From: Mesorhizobium sp. B2-1-8
GTDB taxonomy: Bacteria; Pseudomonadota; Alphaproteobacteria; Rhizobiales; Rhizobiaceae
DNA: 64,000 nucleotides
Assembly: GCF_006442545.2 (NCBI RefSeq)
Contig: NZ_CP083952.1
Span: 558,001 to 622,000 of the forward strand
Direction of reading: 5' to 3'
Below the pieces are notes generated by a model. It was given only the letters and a program-made list of their open reading frames with translations. It did not search any database and had not been told where the DNA came from. Position numbers and translations under genes: made by a program. This document shows positions 52,632 through 60,773 of the stretch, one piece after another (position 1 is the stretch's first letter; each line of letters starts with the position of its first letter).

Positions 52632-53477
52632 ATGTCGGTTCACTTTTCGCCTGTCATTGCTGCGAGCGAACGCGGCAAGGATCCATTCCGCCTTAAAGCC
52701 GTCGATCTCAAGCAGCTTGGGGCAACCAACTCGCCCGTTACGGTCCTCGACGACTTCCGTGTCCGCGGGCGCCCCTTCGAACCCCATCCGCATGCTGGTT
52801 TTTCAGCCGTGACCTATGTCTTTGAGGATTCCCCGGGTGAATTGCGCAGCCGGGACTCCCTCGGCAACGACATGATCGTCGGTCCAGGGGGGATCGTGTG
52901 GACTCAGGCAGGCAGCGGGATTGTCCACCACGAGGTGCCTGCCGGTTCGCGCGAACTGCACGGATTGCAGCTCTTCGTGAACCTGTCCGCGCAGAACAAG
53001 CTGATCGAGCCAAGGATGATGCTTCTGCAAAGTTCCCAGATTCCGGTCTGGCGGAACGCCAACGGTGACGCGGTGCGTGTCGTTGTTGGCACCTATGACG
53101 GCGTGTCTTCTCCCCTCACTCCTCCCGAACCGTTTCAATTCCTCGAGGTCCATCTGAACCGTGAGGTCTCAGTCGATCTGCCAGCCGGAGACATTGCCCT
53201 CGTCTATGTCGTTTCTGGCGATATCATCGTCGGAGACGATGGTAACCAGCACCGGATTTCTGAAAGCCATGCACTCTCGATAGCCGGAGACGGTGCTTCG
53301 GTGGTGTTTCAAAGCCTCCAGGCCGCTCATTTCCTGATTCTGTCCGGGGCGCCGATATCGGACCCGATGCTGGCCCGGGGCCCCTTCATCATGAACAGCA
53401 AGGAGCAAATCGAGGCCGCGGCCGCGCGATATCAAGCCGGCGAGATGGGCTATCTCGCGCCGCTACCCGACAAGTGA
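52632..53477 (+). CDS. Pirin-family protein 1
   Basis: A 281-residue bicupin. The N-terminal cupin has the metal ligands in PHPHAGFSAVTYVFEDSPGE and GIVHHEVP; the C-terminal cupin (about 170-270) ends FIMNSKEQIEAAAARYQAGE. Bacterial pirins bind iron and some are quercetin dioxygenases, but the substrate is unknown. AGGAG lies upstream of the ATG. It follows azoR by 36 bp, and a second pirin is at 55378. Confidence 0.9.
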   Translation: MSVHFSPVIAASERGKDPFRLKAVDLKQLGATNSPVTVLDDFRVRGRPFEPHPHAGFSAVTYVFEDSPGELRSRDSLGNDMIVGPGGIVWTQAGSGIVHHEVPAGSRELHGLQLFVNLSAQNKLIEPRMMLLQSSQIPVWRNANGDAVRVVVGTYDGVSSPLTPPEPFQFLEVHLNREVSVDLPAGDIALVYVVSGDIIVGDDGNQHRISESHALSIAGDGASVVFQSLQAAHFLILSGAPISDPMLARGPFIMNSKEQIEAAAARYQAGEMGYLAPLPDK

Positions 53478-53555
53478 ACCTCCAGCACTGGACGTGGTCA
53501 ACGCCACGAATTCCCCGAGCGCGCATGCGCGAAGTCAACCGCCAAAGGATTCATC

Positions 53556-54158
53556 ATGAACACGGACATAATTGCTCATCCAACGCTGCAGCACGTTGGC
53601 ATCACCACGCCCAATCTGGATGCAATGCTCGAATGGTACCGGACTGTCCTCGGCATGACAGTGAACAACCGTGTGGCAGTACCCGAAGGCCGGGCACCGT
53701 TCACGACAGTTGCGTTCGCCAGCAACGACGAGATCAACCATCGGCTGTCGTTCTTCGAGATGAAGTCTGCAACCGTAGATCCCGGGAGATCTCGACATGC
53801 CCGGGTTCAGCACCTTGCTTTCGCCTATGGCACGCTCGATGAACTGCTGGGTACTTACGTTCGGCTAAAGAAACTCGGCATGGTGCCGATGTGGGCGGCA
53901 GACCAGTCGTTTCAAACGGCAATCTATTACGAAGACCCGGACAAAAACGTCATCGAACTCAACGTCGACAACTTCACCAACCTGTGGGCGGTGACGGAGC
54001 AGCTGAAGGATTTGCCTTCAAAGCTGCACGTCTACATTGACCCCGAGAAGCTGATCGCGGCGCGCAAGGCCGGGGCAACGGCTTGGGAGATTCACGAGCG
54101 CGCTTTTGCCGGAGAGTTGGTGCCGGATGAGCCTTACGATCTCGGCAAAAGCTACTGA
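53556..54158 (+). CDS. VOC-family protein 1 (extradiol-dioxygenase-like)
   Basis: A 200-residue protein with two beta-alpha-beta3 modules. Likely metal ligands are His in LQHVGITTPNLD, His in VQHLAFAYGTLDELLGTYVR and Glu in KNVIELNVDNF. It is closest in style to biphenyl-2,3-diol dioxygenase-like or glyoxalase/bleomycin-type proteins. A near relative lies at 59311 and a fragment at 51.5 kb. Substrate unknown; the neighbours suggest an aromatic or chlorinated compound. Confidence 0.88.
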   Translation: MNTDIIAHPTLQHVGITTPNLDAMLEWYRTVLGMTVNNRVAVPEGRAPFTTVAFASNDEINHRLSFFEMKSATVDPGRSRHARVQHLAFAYGTLDELLGTYVRLKKLGMVPMWAADQSFQTAIYYEDPDKNVIELNVDNFTNLWAVTEQLKDLPSKLHVYIDPEKLIAARKAGATAWEIHERAFAGELVPDEPYDLGKSY

Positions 54159-54285
54159 CGTTTTCGCGTGTGCGGAACAGCTTTCAGGGGGAGCAGGCAC
54201 GCGGACCCGCAATGCTCCACCAGAATGCGTTCGCTACGCCGGTAGGCGCTCACGCGACACTTTGCCAACTCAGGGAGAGAGATCG

Positions 54286-55245
54286 ATGCTAAGGCTTTTC
54301 GGTATTATCGGACTGGCGACCGCGACGCTGTGTCTTCCGTTCGTTGCAGGTTTGGCCAAGGCCGAGGGTTGCGGCGCTCCACAGCAGGCTGGCCGTCAAC
54401 TGCTGCAATTTCAGTCCGGTGGCGTAGAGCGCCAGGCGCTCGTCTACGTCCCAACCAGTTACCAGCCCGGCAATACGGCTCCATTGGTGCTCGATTTGCA
54501 CGGAAGTGCCAGCGACAGCGTCGAACAGATGGATCGCGGAATGTGGGAGCGTTCTGCCGAGACAAACGGATTTGTCGCTGCCGAACTGCAGGGCGCTCTT
54601 GCTGCACAACCTTCGGGTTGGCGTTGGAACGTTCCCGGCGTTACCGGCCCAGACGGGCCTGACGACGAAGGCTACATTCTGGACGCGATCAACGCCTTGG
54701 ACGCCAGATTCTGCATCGACAAATCAAGGGTGTTTGCTAGCGGCTATTCGGGCGGAGCGCGCATGGTCGCCCAATTCGCGTGTGACCATCCGGGCGCGCT
54801 TGCCGCGGTAGGTCTCGTGGCGGGAATTCGAGCGGGTTTTCCCAAAGACGGCCCGAATGGACCCGAGCCCGACCCTGCCACGTGTCGCCCAGACAAGCCG
54901 GTTCGGATTATTGCTTTCGGTGGGCTGGCCGATCCCGTCAATCCTTTCAGTGATGGAGGCGCGGCGTACTGGAAATACGGGGTGGAAAAGGCGAGAGCCA
55001 GATGGGCCGCCATCGGTGGCTGCCAACCATCGCCGGAGGTAGATGAGCTATCAGGCGATATCGAGAGGATGACTTATCAGAACTGCCGGCCCGGCGCAGC
55101 GCTCGAATACTACACGGTCAAATCGGGAGGCCACGTGTGGCCTGGCAGCGCGAACTACCTTCGGCAACCGAAGCTCGGCAAGGTCACCTTCGAGATCAAC
55201 GCGACCGAACTCATGTGGGATTTTTTCAAGGGTCACCCCCGCTGA
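54286..55245 (+). CDS. Secreted PHB-depolymerase / feruloyl-esterase-like hydrolase
   Basis: A 319-residue alpha/beta hydrolase. The signal peptide is MLRLFGIIGLATATLCLPFV to AKA. The strand-loop PLVLDLHGSASDS precedes the nucleophile Ser in ASGYSGGARM; the Asp is likely in GGLADPVNPF and the His in SGGHVWPG. It belongs to the LpqC/PHB-depolymerase family of exported esterases. The ATG at 54286 follows GGGAGAGA. Substrate not readable. Confidence 0.85.
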   Translation: MLRLFGIIGLATATLCLPFVAGLAKAEGCGAPQQAGRQLLQFQSGGVERQALVYVPTSYQPGNTAPLVLDLHGSASDSVEQMDRGMWERSAETNGFVAAELQGALAAQPSGWRWNVPGVTGPDGPDDEGYILDAINALDARFCIDKSRVFASGYSGGARMVAQFACDHPGALAAVGLVAGIRAGFPKDGPNGPEPDPATCRPDKPVRIIAFGGLADPVNPFSDGGAAYWKYGVEKARARWAAIGGCQPSPEVDELSGDIERMTYQNCRPGAALEYYTVKSGGHVWPGSANYLRQPKLGKVTFEINATELMWDFFKGHPR

Positions 55246-55377
55246 AAGCCGCACCATTTCTGACGATTGCTGCTGAAACGACCAAGCAGGTTATCCAGGT
55301 CTATCCCAGCATATTTCGCCATCGCGATACGAAGCCAGATTCCCAAAGCTCGCCGTTCAACGCGAAGGAGCCGTCCT

Positions 55378-56217
55378 ATGCCGATTAAAATCTCTCCTGT
55401 CATCCCCGCACAGGCCCATACGGGCGCCCCAGGGCACTATTTCCGCGCGCTCCAACTTGCCGGAATGGCGAACCTCGTCTCTCCCATTACCGTGGTTTTC
55501 GACTCCCGTGCCGTCGGTCGTCCAATCACGCCACATCCGCATGCCGGCCTCACGACCATCACGTACATTTTTGAGGATTCACACGGCGGGCTTCGCAGCC
55601 GCGACACTCTTGGCAATGACGTGACGGTTGGACCCGGCGGAGTTGTCTGGACGGAATCCTGCCGCGGCATTGTGCATGAGGAGTTACCCTCGGTGCCAAG
55701 CGTTGAGGTGCATGGCCTCGTCGCCTTCGTCAATCTCACCTCGGCGAACAAGCTGGAACCAGCTCGGGTAAATTGGCTGCAAGCCGATGAGATCCCTATC
55801 TGGCAGGACAAAGGCGGCAACCAGGTGCGGGTCGTGGCCGGGACGTACGGCAATCTCAGTTCCCCGCTGCAGCCCATGGAACCGTTCACCTTGCTCGACG
55901 TCAGTCTGCGGCAAGAGATCAGCTTTCATTTGCCGGCCGGTCACAACGCCCTCGTCTACGTGAGCGCAGGCACCGTCACGGTCCGCGGTGGGCATCAAAT
56001 CGAGAAGGTTACCGCGGGCAACGCGGTTGCTTTGCAACGCGGCGGTGACGCGGTCCTCGAAGCAGCCGACCCGTCGCAGCTCATCATCCTGTCCGCTCCT
56101 GCAATCGATGAGCCGGTCGTCTACGAATGGCCCTTCATTATGAACAGCCAGGCGGAGGTGCAGGCTGCCCATGAGCGCTACCGCAACGGTGGGATGGGAC
56201 GATTGGCACCGACCTGA
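55378..56217 (+). CDS. Pirin-family protein 2
   Basis: A 279-residue bicupin related to the protein at 52632: PHPHAGLTTITYIFEDSHGG, LRSRDTLGNDVTVGPGGVVW, and FIMNSQAEVQAAHERYRNGG at the end. Metal ligands are kept. GAAGGAG precedes the ATG. Two pirins in one cluster suggest related but distinct substrates or an ancient duplication. Confidence 0.9.
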   Translation: MPIKISPVIPAQAHTGAPGHYFRALQLAGMANLVSPITVVFDSRAVGRPITPHPHAGLTTITYIFEDSHGGLRSRDTLGNDVTVGPGGVVWTESCRGIVHEELPSVPSVEVHGLVAFVNLTSANKLEPARVNWLQADEIPIWQDKGGNQVRVVAGTYGNLSSPLQPMEPFTLLDVSLRQEISFHLPAGHNALVYVSAGTVTVRGGHQIEKVTAGNAVALQRGGDAVLEAADPSQLIILSAPAIDEPVVYEWPFIMNSQAEVQAAHERYRNGGMGRLAPT

Positions 56218-56298
56218 GCTCGGCCGCATTTAACGAACCCGCCAAAGCGGTTGTCATCCTCCTTCACCGAAGGCCGGCATCAATCCTAGGAGTGTAAA

Positions 56299-57192
56299 AT
56301 GACCGGAACCAAACCTTACGAGGCGCTGAAATATCGCGAGATCAATGGGACGCGGATGGCTTATGTCGATGAGGGCGCCGGCGACGCCATCGTCTTCCAG
56401 CATGGCCAGCCGACATCCTCGTATGTGTGGCGCAATGTCATGCCGCACTTGGAAGGCCTGGGCCGGCTGGTAGCCTGCGACCTGATCGGGATGGGCGCTT
56501 CCGACAAGCTGGTGAATACGGGACCAGGCAGCTACAGCGTCGCCGAACACGCGGAGTATCTGTTCGCGCTTTGGGATTCGCTCGAACTCGGCAACCGCAT
56601 CGTGCTGGTGCTCGATGACTGGGGTGCCGCACTGGGCTTTTTGTGGGCCCGCCTCAACCCAGGCCGGGTCTTGGCAATCGTGCACATGGAGGCAGTGGCC
56701 CTGCCGATGAGCTTTGCCGATCTTCCGGAGCAAGCTCATCCTTTTTTCAAGGCCTTGCGCTCGCCAGCGGGCGAGGAGATGGTTCTGCAGCAGAACGTTT
56801 TCATAGAGCAAGTACTGCTCCGCGCAACAATACGCGACCTCACGCCTGAGGAAATGGAGCACTATCGGCGACCATTCCTAGAGCCTGGTGAAGGGCGGCG
56901 ACCAACCCTGTCCTTCCCGCGCAACCTGCCGCTTGATGGCGAGCCGGTCGGCACCGCCAATGCGATATCGGCGTCCGCGGAATGGATGGCCCGCAGCCGT
57001 CATCTTCCCAAACTGTTCATTCGCGGGGAACCGGGCACCCTAATGCGTGGTCGCGTGCTCGACGAGGTACGCGGTTGGCCCAACCAGACCGAGGTCACCG
57101 TCAAAGGGATAAAGTTGCTGCAGGAGGACAGCGCCGACGAGATCGGAAGAGCGATTGCGGCCTTCGTCACGGACGTCCGGCAGGCGTCCTAG
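56299..57192 (+). CDS. Haloalkane-dehalogenase homologue lacking catalytic His
   Basis: A 297-residue alpha/beta hydrolase closely like LinB-type haloalkane dehalogenases. The nucleophile Asp is present in VLDDWGAALGF (Asp107), with Trp108 and the acid Glu131 in HMEAVALP. But the base His, normally in a GAHFIQED-like motif, is Lys272 (KGIKLLQEDSADEIG), and the halide-binding Asn is Gln37 (HGQPTSSYVW). Without the His the alkyl-enzyme ester cannot be hydrolysed by the normal route, so dehalogenation is doubtful. AGGAG lies upstream. It is on the same strand as the pirin and esterase genes. Confidence 0.85.
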   Translation: MTGTKPYEALKYREINGTRMAYVDEGAGDAIVFQHGQPTSSYVWRNVMPHLEGLGRLVACDLIGMGASDKLVNTGPGSYSVAEHAEYLFALWDSLELGNRIVLVLDDWGAALGFLWARLNPGRVLAIVHMEAVALPMSFADLPEQAHPFFKALRSPAGEEMVLQQNVFIEQVLLRATIRDLTPEEMEHYRRPFLEPGEGRRPTLSFPRNLPLDGEPVGTANAISASAEWMARSRHLPKLFIRGEPGTLMRGRVLDEVRGWPNQTEVTVKGIKLLQEDSADEIGRAIAAFVTDVRQAS

Positions 57193-57245
57193 TAGGCGCC
57201 GCCAAATCACTGAACTGTCAACGGGGTGGGGAGATTCAACCTTAG

Positions 57246-57400
57246 ACCGACGCCAAGGGCTTGGAAGGACACATCCTGCTTCCAGAAGATCTGCGGCTGC
57301 GCTTGCTGGTAGCTGCTCGGGCCACGGCTGATGCACACTTGCCTTACATGTACCAGTGTCACACACTTGAACACGAAGACATGGAGATGACGGATGCTCG
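57246..57400 (+). pseudogene. Multicopper oxidase C-terminal fragment
   Basis: Reads GHILLPEDLRLRLLVAARAT, then HLPYMYQCHTLEHEDMEM. This matches the type-1 copper end of multicopper oxidases (HCHxLEHED), with the first ligand His changed to Gln. The rest of the gene is missing. A relic of a further oxidase in this cluster. Confidence 0.6.
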
Positions 57401-58284
57401 ACGGTATATCAATCGATCAGCTCCGTACCTTCATCGCAGCTGCAACGGAAGGCAGCTTCTCGGCCGCCGGTCGCCACCTTGGCCGGGCCCAATCGGTTGT
57501 CAGCCAGACCCTGGCGAATTTAGAGGGGCAGCTCGGCGTCAAGTTGTTCGAGCGAATCGGACGTTACCCGGAACTCACCGCCGCCGGCCGATCCTTACTG
57601 CTCGACGCCCAAGCCGTTGCAACCAGCATGGATCAACTGAAGGCGCGCGCCAAGGTGCTCGCCGGGGGGCTGGAACCGGAACTCGGCATTGTCGTAAATG
57701 TGATGTTTCCGACCACTGTTCTGACCACCGCCGTCACAGCGTTCAAAGAAAGCTACCCAAACACGCCACTTAGAATTGCGGTAGAAGGTTTGGGCGCGGT
57801 GTTCGAGCCGGTTCTCGAAGGACGCTGCGCCTTTGGCATTCGTGGCCCCCTCTCCATCGCCCACCCCCATCTCACCAGCGAACATCTGCTTTCCATCAAA
57901 TACGTGATGGTGGCGGCACCGTCACATCCGCTAGCAGCCGTTCGGGGTACAATTCCATCGCGAGAACTTGCTGAACATGTGCAGCTGGTGTTGTCGGATC
58001 GGTCTCAAATGACCGAGGGGCGAGACCTTCGTGTTGTGTCACAGCGGACCTGGCGCCTGTCGGATCTCGGAGCCAAACACGCCTTCCTGCTCGCCGGGCT
58101 TGGCTGGGGCGGCATGCCCGAGCATATGGTGAAGAAGGACCTGGAAAGCGGCTTGCTGGTCCAACTGGTCACCGAAGAACTGGATGTGAGTGCATCGATC
58201 GCAATGACGGCCATCTTTCGAACCGACACACCTCCCGGTCCGGCGGGACGCTGGCTAATCGATCGCCTCAAGGAATCGGCCTAG
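57394..58284 (+). CDS. LysR-family transcriptional regulator
   Basis: 296 residues. The N-terminal wHTH is typical (LRTFIAAATEGSFSAAGRHL, then GRAQSVVSQTLANLEGQLGV and KLFERIGR). The C-terminal substrate-binding domain runs from about 90 (IVVNVMFPTTVLTTAVTAFK) to 290. It probably controls one of the flanking degradation genes; LysR targets are usually divergent, but here both neighbours on its left are on the same strand. Inducer unknown. Confidence 0.93.
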   Translation: MLDGISIDQLRTFIAAATEGSFSAAGRHLGRAQSVVSQTLANLEGQLGVKLFERIGRYPELTAAGRSLLLDAQAVATSMDQLKARAKVLAGGLEPELGIVVNVMFPTTVLTTAVTAFKESYPNTPLRIAVEGLGAVFEPVLEGRCAFGIRGPLSIAHPHLTSEHLLSIKYVMVAAPSHPLAAVRGTIPSRELAEHVQLVLSDRSQMTEGRDLRVVSQRTWRLSDLGAKHAFLLAGLGWGGMPEHMVKKDLESGLLVQLVTEELDVSASIAMTAIFRTDTPPGPAGRWLIDRLKESA

Positions 58285-58451
58285 GCGCGGGCCCAATCAC
58301 CTGCGCGCCTCAATGAGAGTGCCTAGTTCCTCCAAAGCAATGAGAAGCCTTAAGCGATGTCCCGCCGACACCTCCCGGAGACCGACGTACTTTGGGGAAG
58401 TGGGGCAGTTTACCCCTGCTGGAACGATAAGCCCCAGCGGGACATGCATTT

Positions 58452-59129
58452 TCAACCGTTCGACGGATTCCGGCACGCTGATAGAAAGAAGCTGACGGCC
58501 TGGGCTACGTGCACGTCGATATCTGCTCGGAGACGGTCAAGGGGCTCTCCAAGCAGCGCGCGCAGCAGAAAGCGCGACGCCACCAAATCCAGAAAGAAGT
58601 GGGTTGTCGTCTCCAGGCGTCCCGGGGCAAGGCCTGGGAATACGGCTGCCTCATCCGAGCTTGCAATCTCGCGCAACACGTGAGTCGCGGCCTGCGCCGC
58701 GCGCTCGCGCACCGTTCGCCCGACATTTGTGAGCTCTGGAAAGCGCTGCGCCTCGGCTGCGGACAGCCGCATGAAATCGATCGTGTCTCCGGAAAGCAGG
58801 CGCTTAAGAATGGCCGTCCCGACGCTCGTGAGTCGATCCTTTATCGTGCCTCCGGTCGGCCGCTCGTCCGCGCCGGCGGCTTGAACACGGGCGGCATTAT
58901 GCATGATTACGGCCGCGAATAGCGCCTCCTTGGTCGGGTAGCGAGCATATATCGTTGGCTTGCCGGCGCGGGCACGCCGGGCAATCTCGTCGATGCTGGC
59001 ACCGGCGAGGCCGCTTACCAGAAAGATATCACGAGCCGCGTCCAGAATGCGGTCGTCGACCTCCCCCGCGAGTGCCCGGGGGGGGCGCCCCATGCGCCCT
59101 TGCGATCGTTTCACGGTGGTTTTTTGCAT
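58452..59129 (-). CDS. TetR-family repressor
   Basis: 225 residues from ATG 59129. HTH region ILDAARDIFLVSGLAGASID then EIARRARAGKPTIYARYPTK; C-terminal domain of the AefR-like type (TTHFFLDLVASRFLLRALLG). It is divergent from the VOC gene at 59311. The shared space holds a strong promoter and palindromes with AACG-N4-CGTT-like half-sites, so it likely represses itself and the VOC operon. The same sites occur before the exporter at 46.9 kb. Confidence 0.92.
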   Translation of the reverse strand: MQKTTVKRSQGRMGRPPRALAGEVDDRILDAARDIFLVSGLAGASIDEIARRARAGKPTIYARYPTKEALFAAVIMHNAARVQAAGADERPTGGTIKDRLTSVGTAILKRLLSGDTIDFMRLSAAEAQRFPELTNVGRTVRERAAQAATHVLREIASSDEAAVFPGLAPGRLETTTHFFLDLVASRFLLRALLGEPLDRLRADIDVHVAQAVSFFLSACRNPSNG

Positions 59130-59199
59130 TGTTAGACCTGTTCCATCGTTCGATCCCGCACCCTTCCCCCTCCAATCAACCGCTGTCAAACATAAAAGA

Positions 59200-59275
59200 A
59201 CGAAACGTTTTCGTAAAGATATCTTGACGGACGAAAGCGACCGCGCTATCTGGAAATGAACGACAGCGTTCATTT
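59200..59275 (+). promoter_or_regulatory. Promoter with paired operators (site 3 of 3)
   Basis: An upstream site ACGAAACGTTTTCGTA (59200-59215), TTGACG (59224-59229), exactly 17 bp, TATCTG (59247-59252), then AAATGAACG-ACAG-CGTTCATTT (59254-59275). Centres are about 55 bp apart. It lies between tetR and the VOC gene, where a TetR repressor would bind. Confidence 0.8.
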
Positions 59276-59310
59276 AATTCCAGAATACCAACCCACAGGA
59301 GTACGCCCTC

Positions 59311-59916
59311 ATGAATACCGAAATCATCGTCCGCCCAAAACTTCAGCATTACGGTCTAACCACCAGCAATCTCGACACCGTGATCGACTGGTACGGGAAG
59401 GTTCTCGGCATGACCGTCAATCATCGTTCGACGCTGCCGGCCGCAGCGGCCGGCCGCGCGCCGTTTTCGGCATTCGCCTTCATCACCAACGACGAGTCGG
59501 ACCATCGGATCGTATTCTTCGAAACGCCAAGTGCTGGCCAGCCCGACGGCCGCCGGCCGGCCGGGCTCCAGCATGTCGCCTTCGAATACGAAACCCTCGA
59601 CGATCTGCTCGGCACCTATGTTCGGCTGAAAGGCCTCGGCATCGAGCCCACTTTCGCTGCCGATCATGGCTTGGGGACTTCGTTCTATTACGACGACCCG
59701 GACCGAAATGTAATCGAACTGAACGTCAACAACTACGGCAATCCCTGGACGGCTGCCGAGCACCTTCGCACCGCGCCGCCGACGCGAATGAACATCGATC
59801 CCGACAAGATGGTCGCGGCGCGCAAGGCCGGCGGATCGCCCTGGGCGCTGCATGAGCGGGCGGTCGCCGGCGAATTCAAACCGGAAAAGCCCTTTGATCC
59901 GCGCAGCCTTGCGTGA
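59311..59916 (+). CDS. VOC-family protein 2 (extradiol-dioxygenase-like)
   Basis: A 201-residue relative of the 53556 protein: MNTEIIVRPKLQHYGLTTSN then LDTVIDWYGKVLGMTVNHR, metal ligands in LQHYG, LQHVAFEYETLDDLL and RNVIELNVNNYG. AGGAG precedes the ATG. It is the first gene after the TetR-controlled promoter, followed by a small membrane protein and the MFS pump, so substrate handling and export may be linked. Confidence 0.88.
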   Translation: MNTEIIVRPKLQHYGLTTSNLDTVIDWYGKVLGMTVNHRSTLPAAAAGRAPFSAFAFITNDESDHRIVFFETPSAGQPDGRRPAGLQHVAFEYETLDDLLGTYVRLKGLGIEPTFAADHGLGTSFYYDDPDRNVIELNVNNYGNPWTAAEHLRTAPPTRMNIDPDKMVAARKAGGSPWALHERAVAGEFKPEKPFDPRSLA

Positions 59917-59949
59917 GGCGCGCGCAACGCATTTGTTCAGGAGGCCAAA

Positions 59950-60456
59950 GTGAGCCTAACAGTCATCGCCATCCTTCGTGCCATCCATATCGCCTTCGGC
60001 GCTTTCTGGCTGGGAAGTGCATTCGCTGTCGGGTTCTTTCTCCTGCCCGGATTGAGGACGGCGAAGGCAGCGGCGGGCGCGTTCGCCGCGCAGTTCACGC
60101 TGCACACGCGCCTGCTGGCGGCAATGAACGTGGCGGGCACGATATCGATCGCCGCCGGCATCTCGCTCTACCACGGTATCTGGTCAGGCACGGGCTTTGA
60201 CGGGCCGCAGCGATGGTACGCAACGGGAGGCTATGTCTCGCTCGTGTCGATCATCCTTCTGAGCGGGATCTCGCTGCCGTCAGCCATCAAGCTGGGGCGC
60301 CTGTCGCGGGCGATCGCCGCCCAAGCGTCATCGCCGACGGAGGCACAGGAGGCCGCGTGCCAACAGTTCTTGGGACGTGTCATTCGGTCGACGCAACTCG
60401 GCGCCGTGATGCTCGCCATCACCATCACACTCATGGCCGTTGGACGGTACATATGA
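59950..60456 (+). CDS. Four-helix membrane protein
   Basis: 168 residues, GTG start with AGGAGG upstream (59940 region). Four hydrophobic helices: VIAILRAIHIAFGAFWLGSA, LLAAMNVAGTISIAAGISLY, GYVSLVSIILLSGISLPSAI and LGAVMLAITITLMAVGRYI. It resembles DUF2269-like or CopD-like small membrane proteins. It overlaps the next gene start by 4 bp. Function unknown. Confidence 0.7.
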   Translation: MSLTVIAILRAIHIAFGAFWLGSAFAVGFFLLPGLRTAKAAAGAFAAQFTLHTRLLAAMNVAGTISIAAGISLYHGIWSGTGFDGPQRWYATGGYVSLVSIILLSGISLPSAIKLGRLSRAIAAQASSPTEAQEAACQQFLGRVIRSTQLGAVMLAITITLMAVGRYI

Positions 60457-60773
60457 CGGTCCTCGTTCCTCTACTTCTCGCCACGAGCCTTGCCGGCTGC
60501 ACAGTGGGACCCGATTTCGTGCCACCGGCGGCCCCGTCCGTCGGCGGCTACACCGCCGGCGTCCTGCCGGCGACCAGTTCGGCCAAAATCAGCGGCCGTG
60601 CCGCTCAGCGCTTCGTGTCGGGCATGGACGTGCCGGGCGACTGGTGGCGCCTATTTCATTCCAGGCAGATCGATGCCTTCGTCGCCGAGGCGATCGCCAA
60701 CCATCCCGACCTGCAGTCGGCAAAGGCGGCACTGCGGCAGGCGCTGCGGGAGGGGGAGCCCGGCCATGGATGA
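60453..60773 (+). pseudogene. Truncated NodT-type outer-membrane factor
   Basis: 106 residues of a protein family normally about 450-490 long. It has a lipoprotein signal (TVLVPLLLATSLAGC), then TVGPDFVPPAAPSVGGYTAG, DWWRLFHSRQIDAFVAEAIA and NHPDLQSAKAALRQA, the start of an RND-type outer-membrane channel. The frame stops just where the MFS gene starts (8-bp overlap), so most of the channel was lost by deletion that joined it to the pump gene. It cannot form a channel alone. Confidence 0.8.

Noticed and set aside
54018..54290. Sequence before the esterase gene considered as a tRNA or tRNA remnant
   Set aside because: The T-loop consensus and acceptor pairing are absent.
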